A stretch of 64,000 nt of DNA, taken from NCBI RefSeq assembly GCF_007991755.1, contig NZ_BJYY01000015.1:1-64000 (forward strand). Reading direction: 5' to 3'. Below are positions 30,908 to 38,215 of the stretch, piece after piece. The translations under genes were made by a program, and so were the position numbers. Every line of letters starts with the position of its first letter. Positions within the stretch are counted from its first letter, which is position 1. The notes under the pieces are model-generated. The model ran no database searches and had not been told where the DNA came from. It saw only the letters and a program-made list of their open reading frames with translations. This stretch comes from Cellulomonas aerilata (GTDB lineage Bacteria; Actinomycetota; Actinomycetes; Actinomycetales; Cellulomonadaceae).

Positions 30908-30943
30908 GTGGTCCGGGTCGTGCGGTGAGCGGCTCGCCCGCCG

Positions 30944-31429
30944 TCAGCCCACGAAGGGCTTGGCGGAGACGATCTGCACGGCGATCTCGCGGCCGTTCGG
31001 CGCGGCGTAGGTGACCTCGTCCCCCGCGGCGTGGCCGCTGATCGCGGCGCCCAGCGGGGACGTGGGGGAGTACACGTCGATGTCCGTGCCGCCGGCGATC
31101 TCGCGCGAGCCGAGCAGGAACGTCATCTCGTCGCCGGCCACCACGGCGGTGACCACCATGCCCGGCTCGACGACGCCGTCGTCGGCGGGCGTGCCGATCT
31201 GCACGTTGCGCAGCTTCTCGGTCAGCTCGCGGATGCGCGCCTCGAGCTTGCCCTGCTCCTCGCGGGCCGCGTGGTACCCGCCGTTCTCCTTGAGGTCGCC
31301 CTCGTCACGGGCGGCGGCGATGCGGGCCGCGATCTCCGTGCGCCGGGGACCCGACATCTCCTGGAGCTCGGCCTTGAGGCGGTCGTGGGCCTCCTGGGTC
31401 AGCCAGGTGACGGACGTCGTCTGGGTCAT
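30944..31429 (-). CDS. greA: Transcription elongation factor GreA
   Basis: Rescues backtracked RNA polymerase by stimulating transcript cleavage. 161 residues. N-terminal coiled coil with WLTQEAHDRLKAELQEMSGPRRTEIAARIAAARDEGDLKENGGYHAAREEQGKLEARI, where the acidic tip residues of ARDEGDLKENGGYHAA are present as in active Gre factors; the C-terminal FKBP-like domain ends PLGAAISGHAAGDEVTYAAPNGREIAVQIVSA. A GAGGAG ribosome-binding site precedes ATG31429, and a TAGACT -10 box lies about 125 bases upstream. In the actinobacterial gene order it is the partner of DUF4307 and mca. Confidence 0.97.
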   Translation of the reverse strand: MTQTTSVTWLTQEAHDRLKAELQEMSGPRRTEIAARIAAARDEGDLKENGGYHAAREEQGKLEARIRELTEKLRNVQIGTPADDGVVEPGMVVTAVVAGDEMTFLLGSREIAGGTDIDVYSPTSPLGAAISGHAAGDEVTYAAPNGREIAVQIVSAKPFVG

Positions 31430-31552
31430 GGTCGCTCCTCGTCGTGTCGGCGTGGCGGGTGCGGGCGTTCGCCCGGCGGGTGTGCCTCCGCCGTGTGCGG
31501 TCGCGTCGCCGGTGACGCCCGGCCGCGGTCGGCGTTCTGCCCTGAACGGTCC

Positions 31553-31558
31553 AGTCTA
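31553..31558 (-). promoter_or_regulatory. Candidate -10 box of greA
   Basis: Minus-strand TAGACT, preceded by GGTTGC; gives a predicted leader of about 115 bases. It lies between DUF4307 and greA, so greA has its own promoter. Confidence 0.4.
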
Positions 31559-31593
31559 GCAACCGGCTGTCGGCACCCGGCCGCGCGGCGGCC

Positions 31594-32004
31594 TCAGGGC
31601 TCGACGATCTCGCACCGGTCGACGATGCCGGTCACGGCGAGCTCCTGCGTGGCGACCGTGACGGTCTGCCGCACGGTGGGGGCGTCCGCCGGCCCGACCG
31701 TGGCGGTCACGACCCCGACCTCGGCGTAGGCCGCGCTGAGGGCCTGGACGGTGCACCGTGCGGTGTCCGCGGGGTCCTTGACGACCTCGAAGGTCACGTC
31801 CACGCGGTCCGGGCCGTGGACGACGTAGCCGACGTCGTCCCAGCTGATCGACCGCGTCCCGGGACGCAGACCCACCCACACGGCCCACGCGACCGCCACC
31901 GCGAGCAGCGCCGCGATCGCGACCCGTCCGGCCAGGCGGCGTCGCGGCCCGGGCTCCGGGCCGTAGCGCCCCGCGGGCGGGCGGGGGGTGGCGGTCTCGC
32001 TCAT
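31594..32004 (-). CDS. DUF4307 membrane protein
   Basis: 136 residues: a short basic N-terminus (RYGPEPGPRRRLAGR), one transmembrane helix at about 28-46 (VAIAALLAVAVAWAVWVGL) and an extracytoplasmic beta-rich domain with DVGYVVHGPDRVDVTFEVVKDPADTARCTVQALSAAYAEVGV, matching the family, with two Cys (Cys87 region and Cys131) that could form a disulfide. ATG32004 is chosen; longer in-frame extension is Arg/Pro-rich shadow. Function unknown. It sits directly upstream of greA and divergent from mca, as in mycobacteria (Rv1081c, from memory). Confidence 0.87.
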   Translation of the reverse strand: MSETATPRPPAGRYGPEPGPRRRLAGRVAIAALLAVAVAWAVWVGLRPGTRSISWDDVGYVVHGPDRVDVTFEVVKDPADTARCTVQALSAAYAEVGVVTATVGPADAPTVRQTVTVATQELAVTGIVDRCEIVEP

Positions 32005-32233
32005 GGGGTCCTCTCGGGCAGGTCGAGCCGGTCGTCGCGGGTCGGGCCGGTCGGGACCGTCGCGCGGGCGAGGCGGGTCCGGCCGACCGGGTGGTCGGTG
32101 GTCGAGCCGGTCCACGGCCGGGTCAGGACCGGACGGGTGCGGGCCGGGGCCTTGCGGTGTGGACGGGCCGCGGGATGGGCCACCATTGTCCCTCGACGGG
32201 CCGACGCCAGTGTGCGGCCGGGTAGGAGGAGTG

Positions 32234-33196
32234 GTGAGCGCAGGACGGCGTCGACTCATGGCGGTGCACGCGCACCCCGACGACGAGTCGAGCAAGGGCG
32301 CGGCCACGACGGCGCGGTATGCCGCGGAGGGCGCGGACGTGCTGGTGGTGACGTGCACGGGCGGGGAGCGCGGCGACCTGCTCAACCCGCACTACCCGCC
32401 GGTCGAGCCGGGCCTGGAGGTCATGCGCGAGATCCGCCGGCAGGAGATGGCGGCGGCCGCGCAGGCGCTCGGCGTGCGCCAGCACTGGCTCGGTTTCGTG
32501 GACTCGGGCCTGCCGGAGGGCGACCCGCTGCCCCCGCTGCCCGAGGGCTCCTTCGCGACCCAGCCGCTCGAGGTGGCCTCCGCGCCGCTCGTGGAGCTCG
32601 TCCGACGGTTCCGCCCGCACGTCATCACCACGTACGACCCGAGCGGCGGGTACCCGCACCCCGACCACATCATGTGCCACCGGGTCGCGTTCGAGGCCTT
32701 CCACGCCGCCGGCGACCCCGAGCGGTACCGGGACCTGGGCGACCCGTGGCAGCCGCTGAAGCTGTACTACAACCACGGGTTCTCGCTGGTCCGCATGCGC
32801 GGGATCCACGAGGCGATGCTGGCGCGCGGCGAGGAGTCGCCGTTCGGCGACTGGATCGAGTCCCGCGAGGCGCGGGAGATCCCCGAGCGCCCGACCACGA
32901 CGTCGATCGAGTGCTCCGCGTACTTCCGCATGCGCGACGACGCCCTGCGCGCGCACGCCACGCAGATCGACCCGCACGGGTTCTTCTTCGCCGTCCCGCG
33001 CGACCTGGAGGTCGCGTCCTGGCCGACCGAGGAGTACGAGCTCGCGGTCTCGCACGTGCCCACGCAGCTGCCCGAGACGGACCTGTTCGCCGGCATCGAC
33101 GTCGCCGAGGACGACGTCGTCGACGTGGCGGTCGGGGTCGGTGCGGCCGGCGCCGTCGCATCGGTGGACGCCGCCCCGGCGGAGGACGGCCGGTGA
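32234..33196 (+). CDS. mca: Mycothiol S-conjugate amidase
   Basis: Zinc amidase that cleaves mycothiol conjugates to mercapturic acids in actinobacterial detoxification. 320 residues from GTG32234, with AGGAGG just upstream; GTG32231 and ATG32258 are alternatives. Zinc ligands by family comparison: His14 and Asp17 in VHAHPDDESSKGA and His145 in GGYPHPDHIMCHR. TCTGGERGDLLNP and the C-terminal FFFAVPRDLEVASWPTEEYELA distinguish Mca from the biosynthetic deacetylase MshB. The last 30 residues are Val/Ala-rich and not conserved. Its TGA overlaps the next GTG. The gene is good evidence that the organism makes mycothiol. Confidence 0.95.
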   Translation: MSAGRRRLMAVHAHPDDESSKGAATTARYAAEGADVLVVTCTGGERGDLLNPHYPPVEPGLEVMREIRRQEMAAAAQALGVRQHWLGFVDSGLPEGDPLPPLPEGSFATQPLEVASAPLVELVRRFRPHVITTYDPSGGYPHPDHIMCHRVAFEAFHAAGDPERYRDLGDPWQPLKLYYNHGFSLVRMRGIHEAMLARGEESPFGDWIESREAREIPERPTTTSIECSAYFRMRDDALRAHATQIDPHGFFFAVPRDLEVASWPTEEYELAVSHVPTQLPETDLFAGIDVAEDDVVDVAVGVGAAGAVASVDAAPAEDGR

Positions 33197-33597
33197 GCGC
33201 GCTCGTGCTCGTGCTGCCCGAGGCGCTGGCCGGGCCGGCCGTCGCCGGGACGACCGCGTCGGTCGCGCAGCCGTCGCCGACCCCCGGCGCGCCGGTCGAG
33301 GAGCTCCAGGACTTCCAGGTCTCGCCCGGCCTGCTCGGATTCCTGCCGCCGTTCCTCATCGCGGTCGCGTGCGTCGGGCTGTTCCTGTCCCTCACCCGGC
33401 ACCTGCGCCGCGTCGCCGTCCGGCAGGCGCAGGTCGACGCCGCCGAGGCCGCGGGGCGCGACCCGTGGGACGGTCCGGCGGGCGGCCCCGGTGGCACGGG
33501 CGGTCCCGGTGGCACGAGCGGGTCCGGTGGCACGGGCGGCGCCGGCGGCCCGGATGGTGCCGGCGGGGCTCAGGCCGACCGGACCGACCGGCCGTGA
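33193..33597 (+). CDS. Small one-helix membrane protein with Gly-rich tail
   Basis: 134 residues, start GTG33193 overlapping the mca stop (GTGA). It has an N-terminal hydrophobic segment (about 3-22, possibly a signal), a Pro/Val spacer, then LGFLPPFLIAVACVGLFLSLTRHLRRVAVRQAQVD, one transmembrane helix with a positively charged cytoplasmic flank, and a low-complexity Gly/Thr tail (GGPGGTGGPGGTSGSGG). The LxGFLPPF-helix-RHLRRV core is what I recall for small proteins downstream of mca in actinobacteria (Rv1083 position). Function unknown; partner of Mca by location only. Confidence 0.8.
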   Translation: MSALVLVLPEALAGPAVAGTTASVAQPSPTPGAPVEELQDFQVSPGLLGFLPPFLIAVACVGLFLSLTRHLRRVAVRQAQVDAAEAAGRDPWDGPAGGPGGTGGPGGTSGSGGTGGAGGPDGAGGAQADRTDRP

Positions 33598-33615
33598 CGA
33601 CCCGGTGACGTCCCG

Positions 33616-34461
33616 GTGACCGCCACGCCCGCACCGACCACGGTGCGCGTCACGCTCGCCCAGCTCGCCGTCCCCGCGGACCGCGAGCGGGCGCGCGAGG
33701 ACGCCGTCGACGCCGTCCGCACCGGGGCGCGGGACGGCGCGGCCGTCGTGGTCCTGCCCGAGTACGCCTCGGGGTTCGACCCGCGCGGGGTCGGGACGGA
33801 CCACGCCGAGCCGCTGGTCGGGCCGTTCGTCAGCGCGGTCCGCGCTGCTGCGCGCGCCGAGGGCGTCGCCGTCCTCACCGGGACGACGCTGCCCGGCACC
33901 GAGCCGGATCGTGCCGTCAACGCGGTCGTCGCGGTGACCCCGGGCGGCGAGGTCGCCGGCGTCTACCGCAAGGTGCACCTGTACGACGCGTTCGGCCACC
34001 GGGAGTCGGACCGGCTCGAGCCGGGCGACCCCGCCGCCGCACCCCTCGTCCTGGACGTCGGCGGCCTGCGGTTCGGTGTGATGACCTGCTACGACCTGCG
34101 GTTCCCCGAGTCCGCACGGCGGCTGGTGGACGCGGGCGCGGACGTCCTGGTCGTCCCGGCCGCGTGGGCCGCGGGTGCGGGCAAGGCCGCCCAGTGGCGC
34201 GCGCTCGCGGTGGCACGGGCGATCGAGAACACGGCCGTCGTCCTCGGGGCGGGGCAGGCGGGTCGCGGCGTCGTCGGTGGCTCGCTGGCCGTGGCGGCCG
34301 ACGGCGCGGTGCTCGCCGCCCTGAACTCGCGGCCCGGCACGCTGACCGTCGACGTGGCGGCGGCGGACATCGCCGCGGTGCGTGAGCGCAACCCGTCCTT
34401 GGTCAACCGCCGGTACACGGTCGTCCCGCGCGACGGCGGACGTCCGGCCGTCGCGCCCTGA
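33616..34461 (+). CDS. Nitrilase-superfamily carbon-nitrogen hydrolase
   Basis: 281 residues with the complete Glu-Lys-Cys triad: Glu49 in VVVLPEYASGFD, Lys119 in YRKVHLYDAF and Cys158 in VMTCYDLRFPE. These hydrolyse amide C-N bonds; the substrate is not evident, with omega-amidase or deaminated-glutathione amidase (Nit1-like) activity the closest comparison. GTG33616 start, 18 bases after the small membrane protein, with only a modest ribosome-binding site, so probably cotranscribed with mca. Linkage to mycothiol metabolism is inference from location. Confidence 0.9.
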   Translation: MTATPAPTTVRVTLAQLAVPADRERAREDAVDAVRTGARDGAAVVVLPEYASGFDPRGVGTDHAEPLVGPFVSAVRAAARAEGVAVLTGTTLPGTEPDRAVNAVVAVTPGGEVAGVYRKVHLYDAFGHRESDRLEPGDPAAAPLVLDVGGLRFGVMTCYDLRFPESARRLVDAGADVLVVPAAWAAGAGKAAQWRALAVARAIENTAVVLGAGQAGRGVVGGSLAVAADGAVLAALNSRPGTLTVDVAAADIAAVRERNPSLVNRRYTVVPRDGGRPAVAP

Positions 34462-34528
34462 GAGGTCGGGCTCGGGACGCGCCGGAACGGGCTCGGACCG
34501 GCCCGGGCGTGCGGTCCCCGCCGTCGGC

Positions 34529-35242
34529 TCAGGCCGAGCGCAGCGCCGCCGAGGCCACCGCGGCGAAGTGGCACCCGAAGCCGATGACCGTCAGCACGTG
34601 GAACACCTCGTGGAAGCCGAACCAGCGCGGGCTCGGGTTCGGCCGCTTGATCCCGTAGACGACCGCGCCGGCGACGTACGCGATGCCGCCGCCGACCACG
34701 AGCCAGACGACGCCGGTCCCGCCGCTGCGGGCGAACTGCGGCAGGAAGCCCAGGGCCACGCACCCCAGCGCCACGTAGATCGGCGTGTACAGCCAGCGCG
34801 GCGCCCCGAGCCACAGCACGCGCCCGGTCAGGCCCAGGACGGCGCCGACCCACACCACCCACAGCAGCAGGCGGGCGGTCGGCGGGTCGAGGAGCAGCAG
34901 GGCGAGCGGCGTGTAGGTGCCCGCGATGATGAGGAAGATGTTCGAGTGGTCCAGGCGCCGCAGCACGCCGGCCACCCGCGGGGACCAGGTGCCGCGGTGG
35001 TACACCGCGCTGGTCCCGAACAGCATGACGGAGGTCACGGCGAAGACCGCGGTCGCCCACCGCGCCGTCGTGGTCGGGGAGATCGCGACGAGGACCACGC
35101 CGGCGACCAGGGCCACGGGGAACATGCCCAGGTGGATCCACCCGCGCAGCAGCGGCTTGACCGCCGCGGCCAGCTCGGCGACGCCCTCGCGGACCTCGGC
35201 GCCGAGGCCGTCGTCCGGCCGGTCGGGAAGGGGTGAGCTCAT
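34529..35242 (-). CDS. trhA: TrhA/hemolysin III family membrane protein (PAQR superfamily)
   Basis: 237 residues with seven hydrophobic segments. Conserved residues of the PAQR/CREST fold are present: RGWIHLGMFPVALVAGVVLV, SAVYHRGTW (Ser and His), LDHSNIFLIIAGTYTPLAL (Asp-His) and GFHEVFHVLTVIGFGCHF (His-x3-His-like), consistent with a zinc site. The family is linked to membrane energetics and fluidity; the name hemolysin is historical and no toxin role is implied. It is divergent from the cis-prenyltransferase, an arrangement I recall for Rv1085c/Rv1086. A direct-repeat operator candidate lies between the two genes. Confidence 0.9.
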   Translation of the reverse strand: MSSPLPDRPDDGLGAEVREGVAELAAAVKPLLRGWIHLGMFPVALVAGVVLVAISPTTTARWATAVFAVTSVMLFGTSAVYHRGTWSPRVAGVLRRLDHSNIFLIIAGTYTPLALLLLDPPTARLLLWVVWVGAVLGLTGRVLWLGAPRWLYTPIYVALGCVALGFLPQFARSGGTGVVWLVVGGGIAYVAGAVVYGIKRPNPSPRWFGFHEVFHVLTVIGFGCHFAAVASAALRSA

Positions 35243-35331
35243 GGGGGTGATCCTTCTCCGGTCGCCGTCTGGGGGTCGCCGTCCGAGGCTGCGGCTGTCG
35301 TGGGGTGGCGGTCGGGTGCCGACCGACGCAC

Positions 35332-35355
35332 CCGTAGGTTACTCAACCGTAGGTT
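35332..35355. promoter_or_regulatory. Direct-repeat operator candidate between trhA and cis-prenyltransferase
   Basis: Two perfect copies of CCGTAGGTT (35332-35340 and 35347-35355) with spacer ACTCAA, a 15-bp period. The pair is framed by an inverted repeat CGCACCC (35327-35333) / GGGTGCG (35357-35363). On the minus strand TAACCT (35341-35336) inside the repeat fits a -10 for trhA, so a bound protein would cover the promoter. The regulator is unknown. Confidence 0.55.
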
Positions 35356-35406
35356 GGGGTGCGGAGGCCGACGGGCGCTGCGGTCGGCGGCCGGTCGGGT
35401 GGCCGG

Positions 35407-35412
35407 TAGCGT
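35407..35412 (+). promoter_or_regulatory. Candidate -10 box for the cis-prenyltransferase
   Basis: TAGCGT, about 60 bases before GTG35472; a GAGGA ribosome-binding site lies at 35461-35465. Confidence 0.35.
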
Positions 35413-35471
35413 GGGAGACCCGCCGTCCTGCCGCCCGTGCCGCGGCCCGTCCGCCCCGTGGAGGAACTCGC

Positions 35472-36233
35472 GTGCGCCTGCCCCGCGCTGTGTACGGCCT
35501 CTACGAGCGCCGTCTCGCCGCGTCGTTGCCGCGCTCGAGCGTGCCGCGCCACGTCGGGGTCATCCTCGACGGCAACCGCCGCTGGGCGGCGTCGTTCGGC
35601 GAGCCGGCGTCGACGGGCCACCAGCGGGGCGCCGACAAGATCTTCGAGCTGCTGACGTGGTCCGAGGACGTCGGGGTCGAGGTCGTCACGCTGTGGATGC
35701 TGTCCACCGACAACCTCAAGCGCGAGCACGACGAGCTGACCGAGCTCGTCCGCATCATCACCGACGCCGTGTGCGACCTCGCCGCGACCGGGCGCTGGCG
35801 GATCCAGGTCATGGGCGACCTGGACCTGCTGCCGCCCGAGGCCGCCCAGAAGCTGCGCGGCGCCCAGCAGCGCACGGCCGCGGTGCGCGGCCTGCACGTC
35901 AACGTGGCGATCGGCTACGGCGGACGGCACGAGATCGTCGACGCCGTCCGGTCCCTGCTGCGCGAGCACGTCGAGCGCGGGACGACGCTGGAGCAGCTCG
36001 CCGACTCCTTCGACGTCGACCACATCACCGCCAACCTCTACACGCGCGGGCAGCCGGACCCCGACCTCGTGATCCGCACGTCCGGGGAGCAGCGGCTGGG
36101 CGGGTTCCTGCTCTGGCAGAGCGCGCACTCGGAGTTCTACTTCTGCGAGGCGTACTGGCCGGACTTCCGCCGGGTCGACTTCCTGCGCGCGCTGCGGTCG
36201 TACGCCGAGCGGGAGCGACGGCTCGGTCGCTGA
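35472..36233 (+). CDS. cis-Prenyl (isoprenyl diphosphate) transferase
   Basis: Condenses isopentenyl diphosphate in cis with an allylic diphosphate. 253 residues. P-loop Asp in VGVILDGNRRWAAS, GHQRGADKIFELLTWSEDVGVEVVTLWMLSTDN, NVAIGYGGRHEIVDAV, and the C-terminal PDPDLVIRTSGEQRLGGFLLWQSAHSEFYFCEAYWPDFRRVDF with the conserved RTSGExRLSxFLLWQ-type site. Because it stands opposite trhA, I think it corresponds to the short-chain Z-farnesyl diphosphate synthase Rv1086 rather than the long-chain undecaprenyl/decaprenyl enzyme; that is from synteny, not from chain-length residues. GTG start chosen for its GAGGA site. Confidence 0.92.
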   Translation: MRLPRAVYGLYERRLAASLPRSSVPRHVGVILDGNRRWAASFGEPASTGHQRGADKIFELLTWSEDVGVEVVTLWMLSTDNLKREHDELTELVRIITDAVCDLAATGRWRIQVMGDLDLLPPEAAQKLRGAQQRTAAVRGLHVNVAIGYGGRHEIVDAVRSLLREHVERGTTLEQLADSFDVDHITANLYTRGQPDPDLVIRTSGEQRLGGFLLWQSAHSEFYFCEAYWPDFRRVDFLRALRSYAERERRLGR

Positions 36234-36374
36234 CGGCGCCGGCGCGCCGAGGTGGGCGGTCGGCGGGCGACCGGGGACCACCCCTCGGACGGGCGTCGCC
36301 GAGCCGGAGGTGCCGGGCGGGTGAACACCGCGGGTCGCCGCGCGTGTCGCGGAGGACGTGTCGGTGGCCCGGCG

Positions 36375-36380
36375 TAGCGT
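36375..36380 (+). promoter_or_regulatory. Candidate -10 box for the small ORF-phoH unit
   Basis: TAGCGT, giving a leader of about 38 bases with Shine-Dalgarno GGGAGG (36412-36417) before ATG36425. Confidence 0.4.
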
Positions 36381-36424
36381 CCGCGGGGACGGACGGCACG
36401 TGTCGTCCTCCGGGAGGCCAGCCC

Positions 36425-36541
36425 ATGGAGCACTCGCTCCGGGAGGAGGGCCGGTCACCGGCCCTGCGCCGGTCGACCGACCCCCACCCAGTCGCCGCCC
36501 GCCGGCCGGTCGCCGGTGGGAGGCAGCGAGAACGGCGCTGA
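36425..36541 (+). CDS. Possible 38-residue small protein or leader peptide upstream of phoH
   Basis: ATG36425 has a well-placed GGGAGG 7 bases upstream and the frame ends TGA at 36539-36541, one base before the first ATG of phoH (TGACATG), an arrangement typical of translational coupling. The peptide begins [17 protein letters not shown] and is strongly basic (12 Arg). It has no recognisable domain. In mycobacteria a short gene, phoAT, lies immediately upstream of phoH2 and acts as its antitoxin; the position is the same here, but no sequence similarity can be judged by eye. It could also be a leader peptide or a chance frame. Confidence 0.4.
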   Translation: MEHSLREEGRSPALRRSTDPHPVAARRPVAGGRQRERR

Positions 36542-36542
36542 C

Positions 36543-37952
36543 ATGCGCCCGAGGGAGCCCGCCGTGGTCACGAAGGCACACCACCCGCAGACCGCACGGG
36601 TGGACGGGGCCAGCGGCCCCGCCGCCGGTCCGACCGACGCGCCGGGCGCGCGCGTCACCTACGTGCTCGACACCTCCGTCCTGCTCTCCGACCCGAAGGC
36701 GCTGTTCCGCTTCGAGGAGCACGACGTCGTCCTGCCCGTGGTGGTGATCAGCGAGCTGGAGGCCAAGCGCGACCACCCCGAGCTCGGGTACTTCGCCCGC
36801 TCCGCCCTGCGGATGCTGGACGACCTGCGCGTGGAGCACGGCGGGCTGGACCGGCCCATTCCCGTCGGGGACGTCGGCGGCACCCTGCGCGTCGAGCTGG
36901 GGCACACCGGCACCGGCGTGCTGCCCTCCGGCTTCGCGCTCGGCGACAACGACACCCGGATCCTCGCCGTCGCCGCCAACCTCGCCCGCGAGGGGCGGAC
37001 CGTCACCGTGGTGTCCAAGGACCTGCCGATGCGGGTCAAGGCGTCCGCCGTCGGGCTGCCGGCCGAGGAGTACCGCGCGCAGATGGCGGTCGACTCCGGC
37101 TGGACGGGGATGGACACGCTCGACCTCACCGAGCGGCAGATGGCGGACCTGTGGGAGCACGAGACGATCGACCTGGTCGACGTGGACGGCGCCGCGGAGC
37201 GCGGGCTGCGCGTCCACACCGGGCTGGTCGTGCACTCGCCCCGGGGCTCGGCGCTCGGTCGGGTCACGGCCGACAAGCGGGTCCGGCTGGTGCGCGGCGA
37301 CCGCGACGCGTTCGGGGTGCACGGGCGCAGCGCCGAGCAGCGCGTGGCGATCGACCTGCTGCTCGACCCGGAGATCGGGATCGTGTCGCTCGGCGGACGC
37401 GCCGGCACCGGCAAGTCGGCGCTCGCGCTGTGCGCCGGCCTGGAGGCGGTCCTGGAGCGCCGCGAGCACCGCAAGGTCATGGTGTTCCGCCCGCTGTACG
37501 CCGTCGGCGGTCAGGACCTGGGCTACCTGCCCGGCGGCGAGGCCGAGAAGATGAACCCCTGGGCGCAGGCGGTCTTCGACACCCTGGGCGCGCTCGTCTC
37601 CCGCGAGGTGGTCGAGGAGGTCATGGACCGCGACCTGCTCGAGGTCCTGCCGCTGACGCACATCCGCGGCCGGTCCCTGCACGACGCGTTCGTGATCGTC
37701 GACGAGGCGCAGTCCCTGGAGCGCAACGTGCTCCTCACCGTCCTGTCCCGGATCGGGCAGAGCTCCCGGGTGGTGCTCACGCACGACGTCGCCCAGCGCG
37801 ACAACCTGCGGGTCGGCCGGCACGACGGCGTCGCGGCGGTCATCGAGGCGCTCAAGGGGCACCCGCTGTTCGCGCACGTGACGCTGACCCGGTCCGAGCG
37901 CTCACCCGTCGCCGCGCTGGTGACGGAGATGCTGGAGAGCATCGAGGTGTGA
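36543..37952 (+). CDS. phoH: PIN-PhoH fusion ATPase (PhoH2 type)
   Basis: An N-terminal PIN ribonuclease domain ([19 protein letters not shown] with acidic Asp43; [26 protein letters not shown]) is fused to a C-terminal PhoH RNA-helicase-like ATPase: Walker [17 protein letters not shown] (Lys291), [20 protein letters not shown], Walker [17 protein letters not shown] and [18 protein letters not shown]. This matches the mycobacterial PhoH2 ribonuclease/helicase. I use ATG36543 because it directly follows the small ORF; GTG36564, with GAGGGAG upstream, is an equally good start that removes 7 residues. The first 35 residues are disordered. RNA unwinding and cleavage is from family knowledge. Confidence 0.93.
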   Translation: MRPREPAVVTKAHHPQTARVDGASGPAAGPTDAPGARVTYVLDTSVLLSDPKALFRFEEHDVVLPVVVISELEAKRDHPELGYFARSALRMLDDLRVEHGGLDRPIPVGDVGGTLRVELGHTGTGVLPSGFALGDNDTRILAVAANLAREGRTVTVVSKDLPMRVKASAVGLPAEEYRAQMAVDSGWTGMDTLDLTERQMADLWEHETIDLVDVDGAAERGLRVHTGLVVHSPRGSALGRVTADKRVRLVRGDRDAFGVHGRSAEQRVAIDLLLDPEIGIVSLGGRAGTGKSALALCAGLEAVLERREHRKVMVFRPLYAVGGQDLGYLPGGEAEKMNPWAQAVFDTLGALVSREVVEEVMDRDLLEVLPLTHIRGRSLHDAFVIVDEAQSLERNVLLTVLSRIGQSSRVVLTHDVAQRDNLRVGRHDGVAAVIEALKGHPLFAHVTLTRSERSPVAALVTEMLESIEV

Positions 37953-38215
37953 GCGACGGCCGCCGGGGTGCCGGGGTCGCCCGGGCCCCGGCGGCCGTCA
38001 CGGGTGCGCCGGGCGGTGCTGGTCGCCGGGCGGCGCGGGGTGCGCTCCGCGGTGCGCGGTGCGCCGGTCGGTGCGCGGGTACGCGCGGCTGTGGTGGCGG
38101 ACCGGTGGTGGTGCGAGGTGCGACACACCAGCGACCCCTCGCCCTGACGCGTGCGGTGCCGATGTGACGGCGTCCACCGTGGCCGCCGGCCACCACCGTC
38201 CACCTGGAGCACCCC

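Noticed and set aside
34529-35242. Hemolysin/toxin
   Set aside because: The hemolysin III name is historical; the sequence is a seven-helix PAQR-type membrane protein in a conserved housekeeping position.
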